From: Clostridiaceae bacterium UBA6085
Lineage (GTDB): Bacteria; Bacillota; Clostridia; Clostridiales; Clostridiaceae
NCBI GenBank assembly: GCA_002428605.1
Contig: DIXH01000051.1
Location: 23,416-33,225 of the forward strand
Direction: 5' to 3'
DNA: 9,810 bases
Positions 1 to 6,440 of this stretch are shown here, in pieces. The notes under the pieces are model-generated. The model was not told where the DNA came from and did no database searches. It saw only the letters and a list, made by a program, of their open reading frames with translations. A program made the position numbers and the translations under genes. Each line of letters starts with the position of its first letter. Position 1 is the first letter of the stretch.

Positions 1-23
1 TTTTTATCATCATTCTCAGCCAC
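1..23 (-). CDS. Start of an unidentified minus-strand gene (partial)
   Basis: Downstream of the aldo/keto reductase stop codon the minus strand shows GGAGG followed by TGCACAT and GTG, giving GTG-GCT-GAG-AAT-GAT-GAT-AAA (M-A-E-N-D-D-K) before the window ends. An ATG two bases earlier (25-23) would read M-W-L-R-M-M-I-K in another frame with a shorter 5-base spacing; the GTG frame looks more protein-like and is better spaced. With about 33 bases between the reductase stop and this start and no terminator between them, the two genes are probably cotranscribed. Too little is visible to name a product. Confidence 0.45.
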
Positions 24-56
24 ATGTGCACCTCCAGTCAAAATTTCGATCCTATA

Positions 57-959
57 TTATGGCAGGTTTCTTCCAATTGACGCCTTGAGAACTGTAAGCC
101 ATTCTTCAGAGTCAAACTTCAGGTCGATTGCGTCTACCGCATTCTTTATCCTTTCTATCTTTCCAGATCCCACTATCGGCATGATTCCGGACGGATGGCT
201 CATAAGGAATGCATAAGCCAGTGTGTCCAGCCTCGTTTCTCCATGCTTCTCGCCTACTGCAAGAAGCGCAGCCCTGACGGACCTGTCCCTGTCGTTATCG
301 CCGGTAAGGAGCTCTCCCCCTCCAAGCGGTGACCATGCCATGGGATACACGGACCTCATCATCATGTTGTCCAGTGTACCATCCTTAAAGGCATCAAGAT
401 GAGTTGCGGATATTTCAACCTGGTTTGTCACGAGCGGAAGCTCGCAATATGCGCTGAGCATCTCGAACTTCGATACCGGGAAATTTGAAACCCCGAAATT
501 CCTTACCTTACCCGAATCATGGAGAACGCGGAAAGCCTCCGCAACCTCGGCAGGGTCCATGAACGGCGAAGGTCGGTGTATCAGGAGAAGGTCCAGATAG
601 TCAGTGCCGAAATTCGAAAGGGACCTCTCGGCCGAAGCCACTATATGCGCCCTGGTATTGTCGTAATGATGCGACTTGTACTGAGGTCTCTTTTCACACG
701 GGAAGACTATCCCGCATTTCGTGACGATGGTGAGCTCTTCCCTGAGTCCCTTGTTAGCCTTCAGCACTTCACCGTATGCCTCCTCGCAGGAGAAGCCTCC
801 GTAAATGTCAGCTGTGTCGATCGTAGAGAGCCCAAGCTCCATTATCTCCCGAGTCAGCTTGTATAGCCCATCCTTTCCAAGCTTCCAGTCAAGCAGCCTC
901 CAGTGGCCATGTACCACCCTGTCCATCTTTAAAGTGTCTGTTATCTCAAGCTTCTTCAA
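57..959 (-). CDS. Aldo/keto reductase (YdhF-like)
   Basis: Cytosolic NAD(P)H-dependent oxidoreductase of the aldo/keto reductase superfamily, 300 residues, the usual full length. The classic catalytic tetrad is visible: Asp48 and Tyr53 in IDTADIYGG, Lys81 in IVTKCGI and His128 in LLLIHRP. Other family marks are GKVRNFGVSNF (150-160), the NQVE segment (179-182), AWSPLGGG and the C-terminal coenzyme-binding stretch IVGSGKIERIKNA. The pattern is closest to the E. coli YdhF type; the physiological substrate cannot be read from sequence. The start is a TTG codon at 959, supported by AAGGAGG with a 7-base gap. A small hairpin lies just upstream of this ribosome binding site. No terminator follows the stop; the next minus-strand gene appears to begin about 33 bases on, so it is probably the first gene of an operon. 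I could not assign its promoter with confidence. Confidence 0.93.
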   Translation of the reverse strand: MKKLEITDTLKMDRVVHGHWRLLDWKLGKDGLYKLTREIMELGLSTIDTADIYGGFSCEEAYGEVLKANKGLREELTIVTKCGIVFPCEKRPQYKSHHYDNTRAHIVASAERSLSNFGTDYLDLLLIHRPSPFMDPAEVAEAFRVLHDSGKVRNFGVSNFPVSKFEMLSAYCELPLVTNQVEISATHLDAFKDGTLDNMMMRSVYPMAWSPLGGGELLTGDNDRDRSVRAALLAVGEKHGETRLDTLAYAFLMSHPSGIMPIVGSGKIERIKNAVDAIDLKFDSEEWLTVLKASIGRNLP

Positions 960-971
960 ATCCGTTCCTCC

Positions 972-993
972 TTCGCACCTTTAGTGTGCGGAA
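972..993 (-). other. Small hairpin upstream of the aldo/keto reductase ribosome binding site
   Basis: CGCAC at 974-978 pairs with GTGCG at 986-990 around a 7-base loop, extended by TT/AA across a bulged G. It ends a few bases before the AAGGAGG of the reductase gene, so it would sit in the 5' leader of that transcript. Either an mRNA-stabilising hairpin or a binding site; weak evidence by itself. Confidence 0.35.
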
Positions 994-1262
994 ATGTCCC
1001 TATAATCAATAATAGCATTATTAACGGAGGATTCCTCACCCAATAATTTTGTTAACGCAATATTCAAGATTTAAGACCCGAATCACAAATGTTCCAACTT
1101 CTTCAGGCACTTGATTTCATGTAATCGATTTTTTAAGGTTGCAAATTTCTCACCAAACAACCTGATATCATATTGTATTTTATCTTATTATCAACATAAT
1201 TCATGTTAATTCATCTTAATTGTAATTATTCTTGAATTTATATGATTATATTGATATTTTTC

Positions 1263-1290
1263 TTGATTATTTTTGATAAACGGATAAAAT
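1263..1290 (+). promoter_or_regulatory. Candidate sigma-A type promoter for the duplicated-repeat gene
   Basis: TTGATT at 1263-1268 and TAAAAT at 1285-1290 are separated by 16 bases and preceded by a long A/T-rich tract that could act as an UP element. Transcription would begin near 1297, about 35 bases before the ATG. The match is 4/6 and 5/6 to consensus; in such AT-rich DNA chance matches are expected. Confidence 0.5.
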
Positions 1291-1330
1291 AGGGTTAATA
1301 CCATTTTAGGTTACAAAGGAGAAATTGATC

Positions 1331-1849
1331 ATGGAAATGAAGAAGGAAAACCTGTTCGAATCATACTGCTATCCCGGGATGCACACCTCTGCTCACTTTG
1401 AGGCTGACAATCTCTCAAAGTACATTAAGCTTGACCTGATGAGGAAGAACCTGGAGACAACGGGAAGAGAATATGAATACGTGGACCCCTTCGACGGAAA
1501 CAGGATCAAGGATATCCGCGGAAATAACAAGTCCAATGATTCAGTCGAGGGCTTCATAGTGACATATGAGAAATTCCTTGATGCCATGAACAGCAGGCAG
1601 TCAGCAAAGGCAGAGGCAGCTCCGGTAAGCGAGCACTTCCACAGGATATTCACCGACAAGGTTATCCAGCCTGTGGATTCATACGGCATGTACCACGACA
1701 ACGCTTCATCAGGCTTCGAGGCTGACAATCTCATGAAGTACGACAGCCTGAACCTAAGGCAGAAGAACAACATGATATCCTATCATGAGACCGAGTATGT
1801 GGATCCTGATACAGGTGCCGTCATGGACATAAGGAACTACAGATTCTAA
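1331..1849 (+). CDS. Unknown protein with an internal duplication (172 aa)
   Basis: I do not recognise this family. Start at ATG 1331 is chosen because AAAGGAG (1315-1321) lies 9 bases upstream; an in-frame TTG at 1325 is too close to it. The 172-residue product is hydrophilic, with no signal peptide, membrane segment or metal-binding cluster. It contains two related units offset by 106 residues: residues 10-64 and 116-170. Shared features in order are (E/D)SY, FEADNL.KY (23-31 and 129-137), L.L...N region with KN (39-40, 145-146), EYVDP (49-53, 155-159) and, one residue shifted, G...DIR. The two units are joined by a ~50-residue linker that holds an Ala/Ser-rich stretch. Fifteen identical bases (GAGGCTGACAATCTC at 1401 and 1719) support true duplication. 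It stands alone, with its own promoter and a downstream hairpin. A small ligand- or protein-binding tandem domain is one possibility, but that is a guess. Confidence 0.8.
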   Translation: MEMKKENLFESYCYPGMHTSAHFEADNLSKYIKLDLMRKNLETTGREYEYVDPFDGNRIKDIRGNNKSNDSVEGFIVTYEKFLDAMNSRQSAKAEAAPVSEHFHRIFTDKVIQPVDSYGMYHDNASSGFEADNLMKYDSLNLRQKNNMISYHETEYVDPDTGAVMDIRNYRF

Positions 1850-1899
1850 TCAGTGAACAAGCTTATTTACCTGTTAAAGCAAATATTCGTTTAATATTT

Positions 1900-1930
1900 A
1901 AAGGCTGCCGAAATAATTTCGGCAGCCTTT
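1900..1930. terminator. Bidirectional intrinsic terminator between convergent genes
   Basis: AAAGGCTGCCGAAA (1900-1913) and TTTCGGCAGCCTTT (1917-1930) form a perfect 14-bp stem with a TAA loop. Runs of A at the base become U runs on either strand, so it can stop transcription of the duplicated-repeat gene from the left and the PEPCK-like gene from the right, whose stop codon is only a few bases away. Confidence 0.9.
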
Positions 1931-1934
1931 GCTG

Positions 1935-3680
1935 TTATAGCGAGCTTATTATGTTGAACAGTTCAATTGCAGCGTTTCTAGGTCCTGATTTCTCCATTCC
2001 CTTTACACCAAGCTGAGTGTTGATCTCTCCGACCTTAACACCCGAAGCAAAGAACTCATCGAAATACCTCTTGAGAAGCAAATCTGTTTCCTCGATCTTC
2101 TGGGCAGGTCCGAACGGATTGGCGAAGTATGATTCCACCAGGCCTGACTCGGAGGTGGTACCCTTTGCCATCCTTGCACCTGACCTGAATACCCTGACAG
2201 CATCCTCAGGCGTTTCGAAATAGCTGATGGACTTTCCACCCTCCTCCATTACAGTGTAGTTGTTGGCATAGAGGAGTATATCCACAGGGTAACCCCTTAC
2301 GATATCCTTGTAGGTCGATACAGGCATTACCAGCCTTGCGTTCGTCTTATCAGGGTTCATGAATATGGACCTGTCGATTTCCTTGAAGGCATATCCCTGG
2401 TCAAGGTCGTCAAGCCTTACGAAGGCTCCGATTTCAGTTCCATAGCCTATTGCCTTCCCGTTCTCGATGTCAATTGAACCCATGTCGTCAAATATAATGG
2501 TCATGTCGCTGATATGGTCCTCGGACAATCCTCTGAACGCCTCAAGGGATTCCGACTTTCCGGCTCCTGAGTCACCTACTATGACGACATTTGCCGACTT
2601 GCCGTTCTTCATGATTATGTTGACCATTGCCCCATGTATCGGAAGCATGCCCCTCTTGATCATGATGAGGTTGTGAAGCGTGAGTATCATCTTCTTCATG
2701 TAACCGAAATAGTCCACGTCCTCGCTGTAGGACACGTAGCCGAGCATGATCCCGTTCTTCACGTCATCATAGAACACCTGCCTGCTGCTGTTGTCCCAGT
2801 CCTTTGCCCCGAATACATAAACTATGTCAGGCTTCTTGCCCGTATACTCGTCTTCCCTTGCAAGCTCGAAGAGGTTTGAAAGTGATACTCCATGGGCCAT
2901 CAGGTCCCTGTGGAAGTACACGTATGCCAGCAGCTTTCCTACCTTCGCAGGATAGCAGAAGAAGTGGTCCCTGTTGATGTAGGCGGTATTGAGCGGATTC
3001 TTCAGAGTCTCCGCAAACAGACCGTCCCTTGTGTTGCTCTTGGGATAGGTTATGAACGGCGAGTCCATGACTATGGAGCTTACAAATGGTATGTCGTGGA
3101 GAAGCTCATACTCATATGGAATCGGCCACATGCTGTCTGTAAGTATCAGGCCCGCATTCGCACCAGCCGGTACCTGCCTGTATACGTTAGGCTCGATGAG
3201 GAGCACGTTCCTCTCGATCTTCCTGTAGATCTCAAGGACGAGACCAGTAAACTTATTGTTCGCCTCAATGAAGCTTGTCGAAGCAAGCCCCTCGGTATTC
3301 CTCTTTCCGTGGACTATGGTATATCTCTCGAGTCTTCTCCAGTAGCTGTAGAAATCCTCGACGAAACCGATGAATTCATCCTTGTTCTCAAGGGCTGTCC
3401 TGCAACCACTCTGTATCTTTATTACCTCATGAGCCTTGAACACCATCAGCAGCTTGAACAGATTCACTATCTGGTCTGTAATGTCATCTATATCCTCATG
3501 CACGAATGAATCGTTCAGGTACTTGTAGTGCTTCGTATTCCTTCTCTTGACCATCTCAAGATAGGATACCACCACCCTTCTGAATGATTCCGATTCAAGG
3601 ACCTTGTCTATGTTGTCACAGTACTTGGCAGAGAAGTTTATCATGACTTTTCCACCGCTTAAAGAGAACTCTTTTCTCAT
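1935..3680 (-). CDS. PEP carboxykinase / HPr-kinase-like P-loop ATPase (581 aa)
   Basis: A large cytosolic protein of the PEPCK/HprK nucleotide-binding fold. The C-terminal half carries the marks: LPIHGAMVNI (346-355), the P-loop IVGDSGAGKSE (367-377) which resembles the HPr kinase form G-x-SGxGKSE, and a metal-binding type IIFDDMG (396-401). The N-terminal ~330 residues have no motif I can name. True ATP-PEPCK uses a GLSGTGKTT-type P-loop and other substrate residues, so a canonical gluconeogenic PEPCK role is doubtful even though such proteins are often labelled that way; it may be a kinase or regulatory ATPase. I take ATG 3680, preceded by GAGGTG with 6 bases of spacing; a GTG three codons upstream overlaps that site. 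ATG 3635, preceded by GGTGG, is a second possibility. Transcribed alone toward the 1900-1930 terminator. Confidence 0.8.
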   Translation of the reverse strand: MRKEFSLSGGKVMINFSAKYCDNIDKVLESESFRRVVVSYLEMVKRRNTKHYKYLNDSFVHEDIDDITDQIVNLFKLLMVFKAHEVIKIQSGCRTALENKDEFIGFVEDFYSYWRRLERYTIVHGKRNTEGLASTSFIEANNKFTGLVLEIYRKIERNVLLIEPNVYRQVPAGANAGLILTDSMWPIPYEYELLHDIPFVSSIVMDSPFITYPKSNTRDGLFAETLKNPLNTAYINRDHFFCYPAKVGKLLAYVYFHRDLMAHGVSLSNLFELAREDEYTGKKPDIVYVFGAKDWDNSSRQVFYDDVKNGIMLGYVSYSEDVDYFGYMKKMILTLHNLIMIKRGMLPIHGAMVNIIMKNGKSANVVIVGDSGAGKSESLEAFRGLSEDHISDMTIIFDDMGSIDIENGKAIGYGTEIGAFVRLDDLDQGYAFKEIDRSIFMNPDKTNARLVMPVSTYKDIVRGYPVDILLYANNYTVMEEGGKSISYFETPEDAVRVFRSGARMAKGTTSESGLVESYFANPFGPAQKIEETDLLLKRYFDEFFASGVKVGEINTQLGVKGMEKSGPRNAAIELFNIISSL

Positions 3681-3995
3681 AACACACACCTCACATAAAT
3701 GTCTAATGATTATATTATCCTATATCCTGCAACTAATAAAGAGGAATCTTGCAGATTTCTGCTATTTTTTTATCGAAATACATCGGTCATTTCATGCCAA
3801 TTTCATGAAAAGCATTGAAAATCACCACTTAAAAGGTTTACATGAAGAAACGCTCATGAAATTCAAAAATCGCATTTCCTGCAAATCGCTTTGTTCATCA
3901 AAGTTATTGATAGAGTCTTTTTAATATGCTTTTAATTCCCTTTTCACCTTTTGTTAATCCGTCACAGGCATAATTGTCCCATGAGGTGAATAAAA
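3681..3995. other. AT-rich divergent intergenic region with repeated TTCATG motifs
   Basis: A 315-base spacer between the leftward PEPCK-like gene and rightward pspC. TTCATG or its complement CATGAA occurs at 3791-3796, 3802-3807, 3841-3846 and 3855-3860; the first two, as ATTTCATG, are exactly 11 bases apart (one helical turn), and the second is part of the palindrome TTCATGAA. This could be an operator array. Only tiny ORFs without good ribosome binding sites occur here; no RNA gene was recognised. Confidence 0.45.
3709..3714 (-). promoter_or_regulatory. Candidate -10 element for the PEPCK-like gene
   Basis: A perfect TATAAT on the minus strand lies 28 bases upstream of the chosen ATG; a second GATAAT overlaps it at 3714-3719. 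No convincing -35 hexamer is found at 16-18 bases, so the promoter may need an activator, or the match may be chance. Confidence 0.35.
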
Positions 3996-4199
3996 ATGTA
4001 TGAAAAGAAAGAGTTAAGAAGGTCGTCCACTGACAAGATGCTGTTCGGTGTGCTCGGAGGACTTGCTGAATACATGAACGTGAGCTCGTCTCTTCTTCGG
4101 ATACTGTTCGTGCTGTTCTCCCTGCTTCCCGGACCGTCGGTCATATTCTATATCATATTCGCGGTACTTATGCCTTCTGACAGGGCATACAGGGCGTAG
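3996..4199 (+). CDS. PspC-domain membrane protein
   Basis: A 67-residue single-domain PspC protein. The N-terminal signature KELRRSSTDKMLFGVLGGLAEY (residues 5-26) with the GVLGGLAEY core is typical of the family, followed by a hydrophobic stretch from about residue 33 to 60 (LLRILFVLFSL...IFYIIFAVLMP) with a central PGPS turn, giving one long or two short membrane segments. In Proteobacteria PspC acts in the phage-shock envelope stress response; stand-alone small PspC proteins in Firmicutes are membrane proteins of unclear role. The start ATG follows AGGTG with about 7 bases of spacing. It is monocistronic, with a hairpin terminator directly after the stop. No other psp gene is nearby. Confidence 0.9.
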   Translation: MYEKKELRRSSTDKMLFGVLGGLAEYMNVSSSLLRILFVLFSLLPGPSVIFYIIFAVLMPSDRAYRA

Positions 4200-4202
4200 A
4201 GC

Positions 4203-4239
4203 AAAGCTCCGTAAAGGTTTGATACCCTTGCGGAGCTTT
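4203..4239. terminator. Intrinsic terminator between pspC and the B12-type gene
   Basis: AAAGCTCCG...GG at 4203-4217 pairs with CC...CGGAGCTTT at 4225-4239, a 9-bp perfect lower stem and a 5- to 6-bp upper stem with one weak pair, loop TTTGATA. The convergent position and the A/T base of the stem suggest it works in both directions; the plus-strand tail ATGCTTATC is only modestly U-rich. Confidence 0.75.
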
Positions 4240-4249
4240 ATGCTTATCA

Positions 4250-5905
4250 TCAGACTTTCCTGCTGCTGTCAGCCATCTTGTGGAGCAGCTCTATCCTGCT
4301 CCTTTCATCCAGAATGTTTCCTGAATCATCCACAGTCACATGGTAGCCGTTGTGGATCTCAGTGTGGAAATTGCCCCTGGCAACCGAGAACCCTTTAAGT
4401 CCGGGAGCATCCAGGAGACCTTCCTTTATGGCAAGGTATATTACTTCGGGGTCGGTAAGAGGATCAGGTACATCCTTCAGCTTTTTGATCTCCTCAAGCA
4501 GGTACCTGGTCTCATCCTTAAGGTAGTCAACTCTGTCCCTGAACTCCCTGTCATTCTCAAGACCCTCGAACATGCCCTTTCCTGCAATCTCCATGGCCTT
4601 CTTCACTATCTTGACGCTTTCCATGATCTCCTTGCTGGTAGCCCTCATGACCGCTTCAGAGTACGAGACCGCATGGACTATGTCGGGCTTCAGGAAGGAG
4701 CCGTAGAACATGGTGGCTGCTATGAGTCCCTTAGCGGAATCCATGTCTGCAGGGTATGCAAGGAGGCCTGTCCTCACCATCCTGAATATCCTGAAGGTAT
4801 CATCCTCCAGCTCTCCCATCAGCTCGAGCTTCGCTGTCATCTTGGCAAGGTCCATCTTGGGAGATATGGATGGAGGATTCGCAAGCATCAGCTGCATTAC
4901 CATATCCCTTACTCCAACGCTCTTCGCGACTTCAGCGGTGATGTAGCTTACAGCCACCTCCGTCACATCAGAGCAGTACCTGAGCGCCCACTGGTGAGAC
5001 TCGTTCATCTCGACCGGCACTCCCATCTCAGCGTTCAACCTGACCGCCGCGATGTTTTCGGTTATGGCCCGCAAAAGCTCCCTGTTTGACCTTCTGTCCA
5101 GCTGTGAGTACCAGGTCAGAGGGATGGCTGCCCATGCGTTGTTTATGGTCTCCTTGAGTATGGGTGAAAACTCCGAAAGGTCTTCCGTACCGGAGTAGCA
5201 TCTCATGAGAGGATAGTTGCCCCGTCTTGTCGCCTCATACATCATCCTCAGGTGCTCTTCATTCCTTATGGGTACGCCACCGGCTCCGTCTTCACCCTTC
5301 TTCATCCTTTCCGGATGGAAGTAGAATTCCTGGCAGTTCTGGTCCGGTGCCAGTGATATGATGTCCAGGAGGCCGCTTTCAGCGAGTATCCTGATATGCT
5401 CATATGTATCCTCGATGGTCTGCAGGCCTATGTGGTGCCTTATTACCGGGAACGGCTTCTTGTACTCTATCCTCTCCCTTAAGGTCTGCGGAGGCATCTT
5501 CCTCTCCTTTCCGCCGCGCTCAATGTCCCTCAGATACATCGCAGCTTCGCTGGCATCCTCCGTGCCGTCGAATACCTTCTCAATGAATCCGAAGTCCCTC
5601 GCGACTTCAGCTGTCTCTATGGTACCTCCGAATACATATCTGATCCCCTCAAGCCCGTTTTCCTCAATCAGTCCCTGCAGCTCCTCAAGAAGGTACCTGC
5701 AGCCTTCACCTGACAACCTGTAGCCGACAGCCACAAGGTCAGGCTTGAATTCCATTATTCCTCCTACAAGCCTCTCCACAGGAATGGCAGACCCCATGTA
5801 TTCCATGGTCCAGCCTTCCTTCCTTGCTATCTCGCTGAAATTGTATATCCCCGCCGCATGGACACAGTTTCCTATGGCTGCGATCAGTATTCTCCTGTCC
5901 TTCAT
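4250..5905 (-). CDS. Cobalamin-binding-domain protein, substrate unknown (551 aa)
   Basis: The first ~130 residues look like a Rossmann-type B12-binding domain: ILIAAIGNCVHAAGIYN (6-22), VAVGYRLSGEG (58-68, the usual SxL position) and YVFGGTIETAEVARDFGF with GG at 93-94 followed by KVFDGTED. The diagnostic DxHxxG motif reads C14-V-H16-A-A-G19: the His that ligates cobalt and the Gly are kept but the Asp is Cys. Residues ~150-550 resemble a TIM-barrel enzyme body of mutase type, with conserved-looking stretches PLMRCYSGTEDLSEF (232-246) and EMNESHQWALRYCSDV (299-314). The order (B12 domain first) and length do not match methionine synthase. A carbon-skeleton or amino mutase, or a corrinoid-linked methyl transfer role, are possibilities I cannot separate. 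ATG 5905 is preceded by GAGGAGG at 6 bases. It is transcribed alone, from a promoter region with direct repeats. Confidence 0.72.
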   Translation of the reverse strand: MKDRRILIAAIGNCVHAAGIYNFSEIARKEGWTMEYMGSAIPVERLVGGIMEFKPDLVAVGYRLSGEGCRYLLEELQGLIEENGLEGIRYVFGGTIETAEVARDFGFIEKVFDGTEDASEAAMYLRDIERGGKERKMPPQTLRERIEYKKPFPVIRHHIGLQTIEDTYEHIRILAESGLLDIISLAPDQNCQEFYFHPERMKKGEDGAGGVPIRNEEHLRMMYEATRRGNYPLMRCYSGTEDLSEFSPILKETINNAWAAIPLTWYSQLDRRSNRELLRAITENIAAVRLNAEMGVPVEMNESHQWALRYCSDVTEVAVSYITAEVAKSVGVRDMVMQLMLANPPSISPKMDLAKMTAKLELMGELEDDTFRIFRMVRTGLLAYPADMDSAKGLIAATMFYGSFLKPDIVHAVSYSEAVMRATSKEIMESVKIVKKAMEIAGKGMFEGLENDREFRDRVDYLKDETRYLLEEIKKLKDVPDPLTDPEVIYLAIKEGLLDAPGLKGFSVARGNFHTEIHNGYHVTVDDSGNILDERSRIELLHKMADSSRKV

Positions 5906-5932
5906 CTCGTACCTCCTCGGCTTTTTATGCTA

Positions 5933-5938
5933 ATTATA
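5933..5938 (-). promoter_or_regulatory. Candidate -10 element of the B12-type gene
   Basis: Perfect TATAAT on the minus strand, about 28 bases upstream of the start ATG at 5905. The -35 hexamer is poor at any normal spacing, and imperfect direct repeats (5941-5951 and 5964-5974) occupy that position, consistent with a regulated promoter. Confidence 0.45.
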
Positions 5939-5940
5939 CC

Positions 5941-5974
5941 GATACTGACTTAAAATTAATCCGGATGCTGACTT
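5941..5974. repeat. Imperfect direct repeats in the B12-type gene promoter
   Basis: GATACTGACTT (5941-5951) and GATGCTGACTT (5964-5974) differ at one base and are 23 bases apart. They lie directly upstream of the candidate TATAAT on the minus strand and may be paired regulator sites. Confidence 0.5.
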
Positions 5975-6012
5975 TTTTCACAGAACATTACGAAAATATA
6001 TACAATGTTAAC

Positions 6013-6048
6013 AAAATGGACCGGCCGGAATCGCTTCCGGCACGGTCC
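6013..6048 (-). terminator. Intrinsic terminator of the DUF1846-mgsA operon
   Basis: On the minus strand, GGACCG-T-GCCGGAA pairs with TTCCGGC-CGGTCC (one bulged T, loop GCGA), followed by ATTTTGTT. The stem starts on the last base of the mgsA TAG stop codon, so termination is immediately coupled to the end of the gene. Confidence 0.92.
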
Positions 6049-6422
6049 TACAGTTCTTCCATGTATCTGATGAGTATCTCGGCTGTTGTTATATTGGTCG
6101 CTATAGGCACCTTGTGCACGTCACAGAGCCGAAGAAGCGCTTGCACATCAGGTTCATGGGGCTGTGCTGTTAACGGGTCCCTGAGGAATATCACGAATCT
6201 GATCCTGTCCTCAGCAATAAGGGCACCTATCTGCTGATCTCCGCCAAGCGGTCCCGAAAGGAGCCTGTTCACTTCAAGGCCTGTAGCTTCAATGATCCTC
6301 TTTCCTGTGGTACCTGTGGCATGGAGCCTGAACCTCGAAAGGAGCTCCCTGTGCTTTTGCGTGAACTCCACCATTTCATCCTTCAGCTGGTCATGTGCTA
6401 TAAGAGCACCTTCTAAAATCAT
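6048..6422 (-). CDS. mgsA: Methylglyoxal synthase
   Basis: Converts dihydroxyacetone phosphate to methylglyoxal and phosphate, the bypass of lower glycolysis used when phosphate is short or sugar phosphates accumulate; cytosolic. The 124-residue protein is full length and matches the family nearly throughout: IAHD (8-11), the phosphate-binding ATGTTG (35-40), SGPLGGDQQIGALIA (56-70) with the catalytic Asp62, and FLRDPLTAQPHEPDV (79-93) with His89 and Asp92. ATG 6422 is preceded by TAAGGAGG at 7 bases. It lies 18 bases downstream of the DUF1846 gene and is followed directly by a strong terminator, so it is the last gene of that operon. Confidence 0.97.
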   Translation of the reverse strand: MILEGALIAHDQLKDEMVEFTQKHRELLSRFRLHATGTTGKRIIEATGLEVNRLLSGPLGGDQQIGALIAEDRIRFVIFLRDPLTAQPHEPDVQALLRLCDVHKVPIATNITTAEILIRYMEEL

Positions 6423-6440
6423 GGAAAAGCCTCCTTAAAA

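Larger units (their letters stand above)
960..1330. other. AT-rich divergent intergenic region
   Basis: A 371-base non-coding spacer between the divergently transcribed aldo/keto reductase and the unknown duplicated-repeat gene. It becomes extremely AT-rich from about 1130 to 1310, with recurring TTAATTCAT and TTGAT-T-rich segments that resemble UP-element or curved promoter DNA. It contains a plausible promoter for the rightward gene at 1263-1290. I saw no credible ORF, tRNA or recognisable riboswitch in it. Confidence 0.7.

Noticed and set aside
960..1330. Possible riboswitch or phase-variable element in the long AT-rich spacer
   Set aside because: No conserved riboswitch core, no strong multi-stem structure and no inverted repeat pair suited to inversion could be recognised.
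2892..3509. Plus-strand 205-codon open frame
   Set aside because: Antisense to the PEPCK-like gene, with no ribosome binding site and no domain-like pattern; a shadow of the coding strand.
3604..3924. Plus-strand 106-codon open frame entering the 3681-3995 spacer
   Set aside because: Starts antisense inside the PEPCK-like gene; the possible internal starts in the spacer lack ribosome binding sites and the composition is that of AT-rich non-coding DNA.
3835..3924. A five-codon ORF (MKKRS) overlapping a 22-codon ORF, preceded by AAAAGG, as a possible leader peptide of pspC
   Set aside because: The ribosome binding site is weak, there is no attenuator hairpin before pspC, and such short frames are expected by chance.
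4340..5089. Plus-strand 249-codon open frame
   Set aside because: Lies fully antisense within the B12-type gene, whose protein has clear domain motifs and a good ribosome binding site; the antisense product has no recognisable pattern.
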